From Endomicrobium sp. (GTDB lineage Bacteria > Elusimicrobiota > Endomicrobiia > Endomicrobiales > Endomicrobiaceae): DNA of 19,055 nucleotides. Position 1 is the stretch's first letter. Every line of letters starts with the position of its first letter. Below the pieces are notes generated by a model that ran no database searches, was not told the origin of the DNA, and saw only the letters and a list, made by a program, of their open reading frames with translations. A program made the position numbers and the translations under genes. Location: positions 1 to 19,055 of the forward strand of contig JAISDI010000170.1 of assembly GCA_031264895.1 (NCBI GenBank), read 5' to 3'. Positions 8,264-16,500 of the stretch are shown here, piece by piece.

Positions 8264-11200
8264 TTCTTGCCTGCACCCTTAGTTTTTTCTTGTTTTTCCT
8301 GAGAAACGGCTCCCTCTAAAAGTTCTACGTTTAAGCCTAAAGCTTTAAGCTCGCTGACTAAAACTTTGAACGATTCCGGTATGCCAGGTTCCGATATTGA
8401 CTCGCCTCTTATTATTGAGTCGTACATTTTGACCCTTCCGTCAACATCGTCGGATTTAACAGTTAAAAACTCCTGTAGAATATGCGCTGCTCCGTACCCT
8501 TCAACTGCCCACACTTCCATTTCTCCAAATCTCTGTCCGCCAAACTGAGCTTTTCCGCCCAAAGGCTGGCGCGTAATCAGCGAGTAAGGCCCTGTAGATC
8601 TGGCGTGCATCTTATCTTCAACCAAATGGTTAAGTTTCAATACATACATGACACCGACCGTCACTTTTTCCATAAACGGTTCGCCGGTTCTTCCGTCATA
8701 AAGCGTAACTTTGCAGTCGCTTGTCGGAAGAGCTTCTTTTGCGTACTTTGAAAGAGCGTCTTCAAGTTCTTTGCCTTTCAACCCTCTTGCTGTCAAATCT
8801 TTTTTCTTTTCATTTAAAATCTGGGTTTTGGCTTTTTCAACATACTCTTTTATCTGTTCTTCGCTAGCCCCGTCAAATACCGGAGTTACCATTTGAGTAT
8901 CAAGAGTTTTTCCAGCCCAGCCCAGCATAACTTCCAAAAGCTGCCCCACATTCATACGGGAAGGAATAGCCAGAGGAGAAAGAACGCAATCAACGGGCGT
9001 TCCGTCCGGAAGCCTCGGCATGTCTTCGACCGGAAGAATTCTTGCGACGATACCTTTGTTGCCGTGTCTTCCCGCAAGCTTATCTCCGACCTGAACTTTT
9101 GTTTTTGAAGCTATGTAAACTTTAACTATTTTATTTACGGAAACGGGCAGTTCGTCGCCTTTTTTAAATCTTTCTTTTTCGTTTTCGTAATTCTCTTTGA
9201 GAATTTCTTCTTTCTTTTTATATACGGCTTCTATTTTTGTAGCTTCCGCCTTGCCGGCTTTGGCAAGAAGTTCTTTTTTATCTTTACGGAGTTTCTGTTT
9301 GGCCGCATCGTAATCGTCGTGCATGTCGTCTTGTTTTTTCTTCTTTTCTTTTTCCGTCAGTTTTTCAAGCCTAACGAAAGTTCTTACTGCAATAACTTTG
9401 CCGGATATTCCGGGCGGAACTCTTAAAGAAGCGTCCTGCACGTCTTCAGCTTTCTTACCGAACAAAACTCTTAACAATCTTTCTTCGGGAGTAGTCTGCT
9501 GTTCGCCTTTAGGAGCGGTTTTTCCTACCAAAATGTCGCCTCTTTGAACCATCGAACCGACTTTAATAACTCCGTCTTCGTCAAGATTCAACAAATCTTC
9601 GGAACCTACGTTCGGGATATCTTTTGTTATTTCTTCAGGACGGCCTTTTGTCTCCCTCGCTTCCGTTTGGAACTCTCTTATATGCACCGAAGTGAATTTA
9701 TCGTCCTGTATCAGCTTTTCCGACAACAGCATTGCGTCTTCAAAGTTGTATCCGTCCCAAGGCATGAAAGCTATAAGAAGGTTTTGACCCAAAGCAAGCT
9801 GCCCGTTTTTTGTTGCCGGGCCGTCGGCGATAATCTGTCCTTTTTTGACCGTATCGCCCAAATTGACCAAAGGTTTCTGGTTAATACACGTATCCTGATT
9901 TGAACGCGCATATTTTCTTAAATTATAAACGTCGGTCTCTCCGGTAGTCTTGGAATAAATCATTACCTCGTCCGATGAAACCGAAACTACTTCTCCGTCT
10001 GATTTTGACGCCATAACAACTACCGAATCTCTTGCGACTTTTTCTTCGATTCCTGTTGCAACCAAAGGAACTTCAGTCACAAGCAGAGGAACGCCCTGAC
10101 GCTGCATGTTGCAGCCCATCAAAGCGCGGTTTGCGTCGTCGTGTTCCAGAAAAGGAATCAATGCCGCCGAAACTGATATGACCTGCATAGGAGATATGTC
10201 CATATAATCTACTTTTACGGGCGGCTGAAATAAAAAGTCGTCCCATTTGCGTCCCTGAACTGAATCGGCCAATATTTTACCTTTATTGTCTACAGGCGTG
10301 TTTGCCTGAGCGACAAAAAATTCGTCTTCTCTATCCGCCGTCAAATATTCGATTTTATCGGTTGCCGTTCCGTTTTCAACTTTTTTATAAGGAGTTTCAA
10401 TTAAACCGTAAGGATTTACTCTTGCAAAAGTCGAAAGCGAAGTTATCAAACCGATATTTGGGCCTTCCGGCGTCTCGATCGGACAAACGCGGCCATAATG
10501 CGTATGATGAACGTCTCTGACTTCAAAGCCGGCTCTTTTTCTGTTTAAACCGCCGGGTCCTAAAGCCGAAAGTCTTCTTTTATGCGTAAGTTCGGCCAGA
10601 GGATTTATCTGATCCATAAACTGCGAAAGCTGCGACGTGCCGAAAAATTTTCTTATCTGCGCGACAAACTGAGTAATGTTCGTAAGAGAACGAGGCGTAA
10701 CATTTGCTTTATCCTGATTGTTCATATGCTCTTTTACAAGCCTTGCCATCTGGACAAGCCCGATCCTTATCTGGTTTTCAAGAAGCTCGCCGACAGACCT
10801 AACGCGCCTGTTTCCTAAATGGTCTATATCGTCAAGCCCTATTTTAATCGTCTGCTTTTCTTCGGTAAATTCCGTTTCGCCGTTGTAAAGCATCAAAAGA
10901 TATTTCAATGTCGAGACTACGTCTTCCCTTGTCAGCGTTCTTTTGTTGTCTGCGGGAGTATTGAGTTTAAAATTTTTGGCGTAATATTCAAAAATCGGCG
11001 CAAGTTTTTTCAGTATTTTGTATCTTCCGACGGTAGTTAAATCGTATCTTCTTACCGATTTAAAAAGAAGCTCTTCCAAAAATCCCTGAGCTCTTTCCTG
11101 CATTATGAATTCCTGCGTTTTTAACACTCTATATATATGGTTGACCGCTTCTTTTTGGCTCTTTATCGTGTCTTTTTTCAATGTTAACAGAATTGTGGAA

Positions 11201-12036
11201 TCTTTAAAAACGTTTACCGACGCAAAACCTTTATTCTGAAGCTTTTTTACGAGTTCTTCTTTCAATTCTTTTCCGGCATCGGCGATAATTTCGCCGGTAG
11301 CTTTATCGTAAATGTCTTCCGAAATATATTCATTGGCAAGATTTGCCGAAGGAGCGTCAAGCTGAACTTCTTTAGATTCTCTGAAAAGGCTCAAGATTTC
11401 TTCGTCTGTTTCAAAGCCCAAAGCGCGCAGAAAAGTTGTGGCAAATATTTTTCTTTTGCGGTCAATTCTTACAAACAGTATGCCGTTCTGGTCGAATTCA
11501 AATTCTACCCATGCGCCTCTGTAAGGTATCATTCTTGCAAAATATAAGGGCTTACCTAAAACGGTAACCCTTTTTTCTTCGTCTTCTTCAAATATTACTC
11601 CGGGAGAACGGTGGATCTGGCTGACAACAACGCGCTCGGCTCCATTTATTATGAACGTTGCGGTGTCGGTCATTAAAGGAATATCGCCGAAATATACTTC
11701 CTGTTCGGACAATTCCTTTTCTTTGCCGTCTTCTTTTTTATGCATAAGTCTTAATTTAACTTTTAAAGGAAGAGCGTAAGTTGCATCTCTTGCGATTGAT
11801 TCTTCAACCGAATATTTCGGTTCGCCAAAAGAATAAGAAACATATTCCAATATCAAACTCCCGTCGGAATTTGTCAAAGGAAATATATCTTTAAAAGCGC
11901 CTTCAAGCCCTTGAAATTTTCTTTTCTCGGCAGAAATATCTTTTTGCAGAAATTCCGCAAAAGAATCTTTCTGCATCTTTAAAAGAAGAGGCGGATCTAT
12001 TGCTGCGTTAATCTGTCCAAAGTTTATTTTATTCAT
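8260..12036 (-). CDS. rpoB: DNA-directed RNA polymerase subunit beta
   Basis: Second large RNA polymerase subunit, forming the fork loops, the flap and much of the rifampicin pocket. The 1258-residue product has the rif cluster SQLSQFMDQINPLAELTHKRR around residues 467-487 (His485 matches E. coli His526), GYNFEDA, AGRHGNKG (near 988-995, Lys994) and the C-terminal GGQRFGEMEVWAVEGYGA. A highly charged Lys/Glu segment at about 890-957 sits where E. coli has its larger coiled-coil insertion before the KIVKVY strand. Position 477 is Ile where E. coli has Asn518 and B. subtilis Thr. The Shine-Dalgarno is weak (CAGG about 12 nt before ATG). It overlaps rpoC by 4 nt and has its own promoter in the rplL spacer. 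Confidence 0.98.
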   Translation of the reverse strand: MNKINFGQINAAIDPPLLLKMQKDSFAEFLQKDISAEKRKFQGLEGAFKDIFPLTNSDGSLILEYVSYSFGEPKYSVEESIARDATYALPLKVKLRLMHKKEDGKEKELSEQEVYFGDIPLMTDTATFIINGAERVVVSQIHRSPGVIFEEDEEKRVTVLGKPLYFARMIPYRGAWVEFEFDQNGILFVRIDRKRKIFATTFLRALGFETDEEILSLFRESKEVQLDAPSANLANEYISEDIYDKATGEIIADAGKELKEELVKKLQNKGFASVNVFKDSTILLTLKKDTIKSQKEAVNHIYRVLKTQEFIMQERAQGFLEELLFKSVRRYDLTTVGRYKILKKLAPIFEYYAKNFKLNTPADNKRTLTREDVVSTLKYLLMLYNGETEFTEEKQTIKIGLDDIDHLGNRRVRSVGELLENQIRIGLVQMARLVKEHMNNQDKANVTPRSLTNITQFVAQIRKFFGTSQLSQFMDQINPLAELTHKRRLSALGPGGLNRKRAGFEVRDVHHTHYGRVCPIETPEGPNIGLITSLSTFARVNPYGLIETPYKKVENGTATDKIEYLTADREDEFFVAQANTPVDNKGKILADSVQGRKWDDFLFQPPVKVDYMDISPMQVISVSAALIPFLEHDDANRALMGCNMQRQGVPLLVTEVPLVATGIEEKVARDSVVVMASKSDGEVVSVSSDEVMIYSKTTGETDVYNLRKYARSNQDTCINQKPLVNLGDTVKKGQIIADGPATKNGQLALGQNLLIAFMPWDGYNFEDAMLLSEKLIQDDKFTSVHIREFQTEARETKGRPEEITKDIPNVGSEDLLNLDEDGVIKVGSMVQRGDILVGKTAPKGEQQTTPEERLLRVLFGKKAEDVQDASLRVPPGISGKVIAVRTFVRLEKLTEKEKKKKQDDMHDDYDAAKQKLRKDKKELLAKAGKAEATKIEAVYKKKEEILKENYENEKERFKKGDELPVSVNKIVKVYIASKTKVQVGDKLAGRHGNKGIVARILPVEDMPRLPDGTPVDCVLSPLAIPSRMNVGQLLEVMLGWAGKTLDTQMVTPVFDGASEEQIKEYVEKAKTQILNEKKKDLTARGLKGKELEDALSKYAKEALPTSDCKVTLYDGRTGEPFMEKVTVGVMYVLKLNHLVEDKMHARSTGPYSLITRQPLGGKAQFGGQRFGEMEVWAVEGYGAAHILQEFLTVKSDDVDGRVKMYDSIIRGESISEPGIPESFKVLVSELKALGLNVELLEGAVSQEKQEKTKGAGKK

Positions 12037-12070
12037 TGTATTTAAACCTGTTAAAAATTATTGTACACAA

Positions 12071-12115
12071 ATGACAAATAAATATTTATTATACATAATA
12101 AATATCATTTGTCAA
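12071..12115. repeat. Dyad spanning the rpoB promoter
   Basis: A 45-bp imperfect palindrome: arm 12071-12092 is complementary to arm 12095-12115, differing by a small indel. The outer half-sites are TGACAAAT and ATTTGTCA and the inner halves are AATATTTATTAT-like. It covers the -35, spacer and -10 of the rpoB promoter, with the distal half-site falling around the predicted start point. It could be an operator for a dimeric regulator or a by-product of AT-rich promoter DNA. Confidence 0.65.
12088..12115 (-). promoter_or_regulatory. Consensus sigma70 promoter for rpoBC
   Basis: On the minus strand, TTGACA (12110-12115), a 16-bp spacer and TATAAT (12088-12093). Both hexamers are exact consensus. 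The predicted start is near 12081, giving a leader of about 45 nt before the rpoB ATG. It would let rpoBC and the downstream str genes be transcribed independently of the L10 leader attenuator. Confidence 0.75.
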
Positions 12116-12145
12116 CTGCTATATAAACCGATAAAATAAACACAG

Positions 12146-12178
12146 TATCCCCGAAGAAAAAACTCTCATTCGGGGATA
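12146..12178 (-). other. Strong hairpin in the rplL-rpoB spacer
   Basis: A perfect 10-bp stem TATCCCCGAA/TTCGGGGATA (12146-12155 with 12169-12178) encloses a 13-nt loop, 25 bp past the rplL stop. On the minus strand the following bases (CTGTGTTTATTTTATC) are only partly U-rich, so it would be at most a partial terminator. It could also be an RNA-processing or stability element, as the equivalent E. coli spacer carries an attenuator and an RNase III site. Its core stem is identical to that of the right arm of the repeat at 2157-2190, so it may be a single-hairpin relative of that family. Confidence 0.6.
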
Positions 12179-12203
12179 AAGCATTTTTCGTATATTGCCA
12201 GGT

Positions 12204-12581
12204 TTACTTGAGTTCAACTGCCGCACCCGCTTCAGTAAGCTTCTTCTTCATTTCTTCAGCTTCGGCTTTTGCAATGTTTTCTTTTACGGTTTTAGGAGCG
12301 CCGTCAACCAAATCTTTCGCTTCTTTAAGTCCGAGACCCGTAATTTCTCTTACAACTTTAATAACATTTATCTTATTTGCGCCCGAGCTTGTAAGAACGA
12401 CGTTAAATTCGGTTTTTTCTTCAACAACCGCTGCTGCCGCTGCCGGAGCCGCCGCTGCTGCTACTGGAGCCGCTGCCGATACGCCGAACTTTTCTTCTAA
12501 AGCTTTTACCAATTCGGAAAGCTCTATTACCGACATTCCCGAAATTGCTTCAATCAACTGATCTTTTGATAATGCTGACAT
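12204..12581 (-). CDS. rplL: 50S ribosomal protein L7/L12
   Basis: Stalk protein of the large subunit, present in several copies on L10, which recruits and stimulates translational GTPases such as EF-G and EF-Tu. The 125 residues divide as expected: an N-terminal dimerisation helix region (about 1-33), an Ala/Pro-rich flexible hinge (about 35-52) and the C-terminal domain with [20 protein letters not shown] (about 70-90) and the closing AGAAVELK. A strong GGAGG lies 9 nt before the ATG, better than that of rplJ and consistent with the need for excess L12 over L10. It follows rplJ by 45 bp. Confidence 0.98.
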   Translation of the reverse strand: MSALSKDQLIEAISGMSVIELSELVKALEEKFGVSAAAPVAAAAAPAAAAAVVEEKTEFNVVLTSSGANKINVIKVVREITGLGLKEAKDLVDGAPKTVKENIAKAEAEEMKKKLTEAGAAVELK

Positions 12582-12626
12582 TTTACTTATCCTCCGTTAT
12601 CTTAACGTTTTTTATTTTTTAACTTC

Positions 12627-13145
12627 TCAGGCATTTGCCTGCTTTTTGCCGATCGCTTCTAAAACAGTTACCAAACCTCTTATATTTGCCGCCAACACGT
12701 TTACAAAACCCGTTATCGGCGCGTTCATACTGCCAAGCATTTTGGCAATAAGAACTTCTTTTGACGGAAGAGTGGAAAGCTGCTCGATTGTTGAGGCATC
12801 CACAAACTTTCCTTCCATAAAACCCGCTTTAACTTTAAGTTTTGCATGGCTTTTTGCAAACTCCATAACGACTTTTGCAGGGGAAACTATGTCGCCGTTT
12901 TGTATCACAAGGGCGGTAGGCCCCGTAAAATAATCGGACGTTTCAATTCCCGCTTCTTTAAGCGCTATTTCGCTTAAAGTGTTCTTCACAACGGCATATT
13001 CGCTGTTGAGAGGACGAAGTTTTGAACGAAGCTCGGAAATTTCGTCTACGGTAAGGCCGTGATATTCGGTCAATATCATGCCGTTCATAGTTTTAAATTT
13101 CCCCGCTAAGTTCTTGACCTCTTGCTGATTTTTTAAATTTGGCAT
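12627..13145 (-). CDS. rplJ: 50S ribosomal protein L10
   Basis: Base of the ribosomal stalk; it binds 23S rRNA and carries the L7/L12 dimers on its C-terminal helix. At 172 residues it is of normal length. Family features include the N-terminal MPNLKNQQEVKNLAGKF, the EYHGLTVDEISELRSKLR segment, YAVVKNTLSEIAL near 50-62, the FTGPTALVI motif and the conserved GSMNAPITGFVNVLAANIRGLV region. GGGAG lies 7 nt before the ATG. It is the first gene of the block and follows a 5' leader carrying an L10-type RNA element. In bacteria studied, the L10-L12 complex binds such leaders to repress its own synthesis. Confidence 0.97.
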   Translation of the reverse strand: MPNLKNQQEVKNLAGKFKTMNGMILTEYHGLTVDEISELRSKLRPLNSEYAVVKNTLSEIALKEAGIETSDYFTGPTALVIQNGDIVSPAKVVMEFAKSHAKLKVKAGFMEGKFVDASTIEQLSTLPSKEVLIAKMLGSMNAPITGFVNVLAANIRGLVTVLEAIGKKQANA

Positions 13146-13179
13146 TTTCTTGCTCCCATATTAAAAACAACATGATTCG

Positions 13180-13216
13180 TAAAAATAAAAAAAACTTCTC
13201 CGAGAAAGAGAAGTTT
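13180..13216 (-). terminator. Intrinsic terminator (attenuator) in rplJ leader
   Basis: On the minus strand a perfect 9-bp stem AAACTTCTC/GAGAAGTTT (13208-13216 with 13192-13200) with a 7-nt loop runs directly into a T-rich tract broken once by A. It lies within the rplJ 5' leader, 35 bp before the gene. TCTCGG in its loop and 3' arm (13200-13205) is complementary to CCGAGA in the L10-binding element (13243-13248), so the two structures compete. Confidence 0.85.
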
Positions 13217-13236
13217 ATAAATTAAAAATTTACATT

Positions 13237-13322
13237 TCCTCGTCTCGGTAAGAAAAGAGTTTTCCGCTCTTTTTTAATGCCGCAGGCGTCTTATTTAATG
13301 CTCCGGGCATCTTACTGTCTTT
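13237..13322 (-). ncRNA. L10 leader (ribosomal protein leader RNA)
   Basis: The minus-strand transcript shows the L10 leader pattern: AAAGACAGTAAG, then a small hairpin (GATGC...GCATTAA), a second hairpin (GCCTGCGGC), a third (AAAGAGCGGAAAACTCTTT), and closing CTTACCGAGACGAGG. TAAG pairs with CTTA to close the junction, and the AAAGACAGT and GAGG flanks match the conserved protein-binding core as I recall it. It lies between the promoter and the attenuator, so L10-L12 binding is expected to favour termination by sequestering CCGAGA. Confidence 0.85.
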
Positions 13323-13360
13323 GACTTGTTAAACCTTTCAAAAGAACTAAATGTTTGAGG

Positions 13361-13389
13361 ATTATATCACAAACAATTCTTTTTGTCAA
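13361..13389 (-). promoter_or_regulatory. Consensus promoter P2 of the rplJ operon
   Basis: On the minus strand TTGACA (13384-13389), a 17-bp spacer and TATAAT (13361-13366): perfect sigma70 consensus with optimal spacing. The predicted start is near 13354, about 30 nt before the L10 leader, giving a leader of about 210 nt before rplJ. Confidence 0.85.
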
Positions 13390-13404
13390 ACATTTTTTTG
13401 CTTC

Positions 13405-13419
13405 CGGAAAACTTTTCCG
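13405..13419. repeat. Short perfect palindrome between the two promoters
   Basis: CGGAAAA and TTTTCCG are separated by one base, just upstream of the P2 -35. It could be a protein-binding site or a hairpin in the P1 transcript. There is no evidence for which regulator would use it. Confidence 0.5.
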
Positions 13420-13434
13420 TTTGTCACGGCGCTC

Positions 13435-13464
13435 AATCTAGCATAAACGCGGCTGTTTTGTCAA
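13435..13464 (-). promoter_or_regulatory. Candidate upstream promoter P1 of the rplJ operon
   Basis: On the minus strand TTGACA (13459-13464), 18 bp and TAGATT (13435-13440), with TG one base before the -10 (extended -10). The -35 is exact; the -10 matches 4 of 6. Tandem promoters are common ahead of ribosomal operons. Confidence 0.55.
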
Positions 13465-13478
13465 CAAAACTTTTTTTT
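13455..13478 (+). terminator. Plus-strand intrinsic terminator-like hairpin
   Basis: GTTTTGT and ACAAAAC form a 7-bp perfect stem with a 2-nt loop, followed by eight T on the plus strand. No plus-strand gene ends here, so it would stop antisense transcription running out of the rplJ region before the J-domain gene. The same bases hold the P1 -35 on the other strand. A 2-nt loop is strained, so the real stem would be shorter. Confidence 0.4.
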
Positions 13479-13515
13479 CATATTACCCCATAGAATGAGG
13501 TCACATTTTCGTTTT

Positions 13516-13543
13516 TTGGATATATAAGAAAATATTTTATACA
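13516..13543 (+). promoter_or_regulatory. Weak candidate promoter for the J-domain/Sel1 gene
   Basis: TTGGAT, a 16-bp spacer and TATACA (13538-13543) precede the gene. The start point would be near 13550, only about 7 nt before the ATG at 13557. No purine-rich Shine-Dalgarno is present before the ATG, so the message might be leaderless or poorly translated. Other AT-rich hexamers nearby are equally possible. Confidence 0.3.
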
Positions 13544-13556
13544 ATTAATTCACACT

Positions 13557-16500
13557 ATGAAAAACTATTATAAACTTTTAGGCATATCGACAGCCGCAAC
13601 GCAAGAAGAAATTAAAAGAGCTTATCGCAGGCTTGCTATACGATACCACCCTGATAAAAATCCCGACAATAAAGCAGCCGAAGAAAAATTTAAAGAAATA
13701 AATGAAGCGTACAAAACTCTGTCCGATAAGAATACAAAACACGATTATGATATGCTTTTTAACTCTAAATTTTCTTCAAGCGAAGCTTCTTCAAATTCCG
13801 ATACTAATGCGAAATCTTCGACAGAATCTGCTTATATCAAAAACTTAAAAAAACAAGCAAATAATGATGATACGGGCGCTCAATTTGAACTTGGCAAAAG
13901 TTATTTTTACGGCAAGAACGGAGTAAAAGAAGACGAGAAAGAAGCGTTTTATTGGTTTATAATGGCCGCAACTAACGAATCTAAAGAAGCATTGGAATTT
14001 ATAATCGAGCATATGAATAAAAATATGTATGCAGCGACTGAATTTGTAAATCTTTTGTATATACTTGCCTCAAAAAAGGAAAAAGTTTATGCGCTTAAGG
14101 AACTGGAAGATTTTGCTTCCGGAGGGAATGCTTTATCCGCGCTTGCTCAATTTTATATCGGTAAATTATATTTTGAAAGTAAAGTTTTGAAACAAAATTA
14201 CAAAACGGCGTTTAAATATTTTAAGCAAGCTCTTGCAAACGGTCATATTGAATCATTAGCGTTTATTAAAGAACAGGCGCAAACAAACAATCACATAGCT
14301 CAAGAAATTTTAGCGGAAATTTATTTTGACGGCATAATGGTTGATAAAGACAAAAAAGAAGCATTCAAGTGGTATGCAAAAGCGGATAAGAACGGAAGTG
14401 AAAAAGCAGGCGATACAATAAACAAATATGCCAACCGCGGCGATATAGACGCACAAAACTGTCTTATAGAAATTTATTACAACAATGGGAACTATGCAAA
14501 ACTTATAAATTTAGCAGACTCCGGCAATAATCAAGCCATCAAGTATATTAATTTGATCTTCAATAATTCCAATGGTAAGGCTCAATATGATATTGCCAAA
14601 ATATATGAACACTTAAATAACAAAGAAGAAATTGTTAGATGGTATGTACAGTCGTTTAAGAACGGATATAGTAAATCTATAGATATAATTGCGAATTATA
14701 TTGAAAAAGGAAATAAAGAAGTTTACGGCTATTTGTCGGAGTTTTACAAAAACAACTCTGTCAATCATAATTTAAACGAAGCGTTTAATTTTTTTATAAA
14801 AGCCGCAAATCAAGGAAATGAAGACGCAATAACATACCTCAAAAACTTTATAGGAAACGGCGCTGCCGAGAAACAATACGAAGTGGCGCAGCTCATAGAA
14901 CTAAATAAATTACCGCAATCAAGATTTTTACAGATTTTAGAACTATACAGTAAAAGCGCGGAAAAAGGCAATATCGAAGCGATCAAAAAATTAGCCGAAT
15001 ATTACTATGAGAACAATAGGAAACTGTCAACTTCTTTATATTTAAAATTCGAAGAAAAAAGTATCAGGCAAAATGTCAATATCGACGCTAACACAAAATA
15101 TATTTTAGGCGAAATATACTTTAACGATTTAACAAAACCCGAAAATAAAGAAAAAGGATTAAATTATTTTATCCAATCTGCAAAAGCCGGAAACAGACAA
15201 GCAAGAAAAATTATAGAGACTATTGATATAGACTCTCTAAAAGACAATGAATTGTGTTTGCTTAGAACAAATTATTGCAAAGCTAATAATTTAAAAAGAT
15301 ATTTCTTTATAAGAAAACATAAGCTGCTTTTAACGATATTGCCGGCAGTGATCATTTCTTTAATTATTTCGTTGATCGTTTGGTCAGCAATACATGCCTA
15401 TACTCCGAAAGGAACCGATTTCCAAAAAGCAGAAATTTATCATAAACGGGGAAATATAGGAAAAGCAGAGCTGTATTATGAACGGCATTATTTGGCAGAA
15501 GCTGAAAAAGGCGATGCAAATGCTCAATTAACTTTAGGAACGGGATATTCTTCAGGCAGGTTTTCTTCTGATTTTGATAAAGCTGTTTATTGGCTGGAAA
15601 AATCAGCTCAGCAAGGGAATGAAAATGCTCAATTGATTTTAGGAATGGGATATTTTTCAGGCAGATTTTCTCTTGATCTTGATAAAGCTGTTTATTGGCT
15701 GGAAAAATCAGCGCTGCAAGGAAATGCAGATGCTCAATTAACTTTAGGAATGGGATATTCTTCAGGCAGATTTCCTTTTGATTTTGATAAAGCCGTTTAT
15801 TGGCTGGAAAAAATAGCAGAGCAAGGAAATATAAAAGCAGGGGAAGAGTTAGGCAAGATATATTATAAAAAACAAAATTATGTGAAAGCGAAATTTTGGT
15901 TTGAAAAATTATTAGAACAAGAAAATCCGGACGCGCAATACTATCTGGGAGAAATCTATTTTAACGGTTATGGAGTTAAAAAAAATTTAAAAGAAGCGGA
16001 AAAATTATTTGCACGATCAGCTAAAAACGGCAATCAATCCGCGCAAAAAACGTTAGATACGATCAACAAAGGAAGAGAAGAGCAAAGAGCAAAGGAAGAA
16101 AGAAATAAACAAAAGAGAAATACGATACTTTCTTATTTGGGACAAGGTTATTATCATTTAGCCAGAGAAGTTGATAAGAATTATCAATCTTTGGGATTTG
16201 ATCAAAACTATTTATATGAAAAATCCATTGAAAAATTTGAACTATTAGCTAAAAGAGGCAGCAGCGGCGCTTTGAATATGTTAGCGATAATACATTGGGA
16301 GCAAGGCAACAGTAATGAATATATCAAATATATTAAAAAATCGGCAGAACTCAGAAATGCAGCCGCACAGTATGAATTATCCGAACGATATCGTAACGGA
16401 AGCGCTGTGGCGGTCAAAAAAAATATTAAGCTTGCAAAAGAACTAATGCTAAAATCTGCTTATCAAGGATATGAAGACGCACTCGGAAAACTTGGAGACG

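Noticed and set aside
10582..10617. Claim of rifampicin resistance
   Set aside because: The best-known resistance positions carry sensitive-type residues and the variable ones differ naturally in sensitive bacteria.
12208..12561. Plus-strand open frame of 117 codons with alanine-rich core opposite rplL
   Set aside because: Mirror of the Ala-rich L7/L12 hinge; rplL itself is unmistakable.
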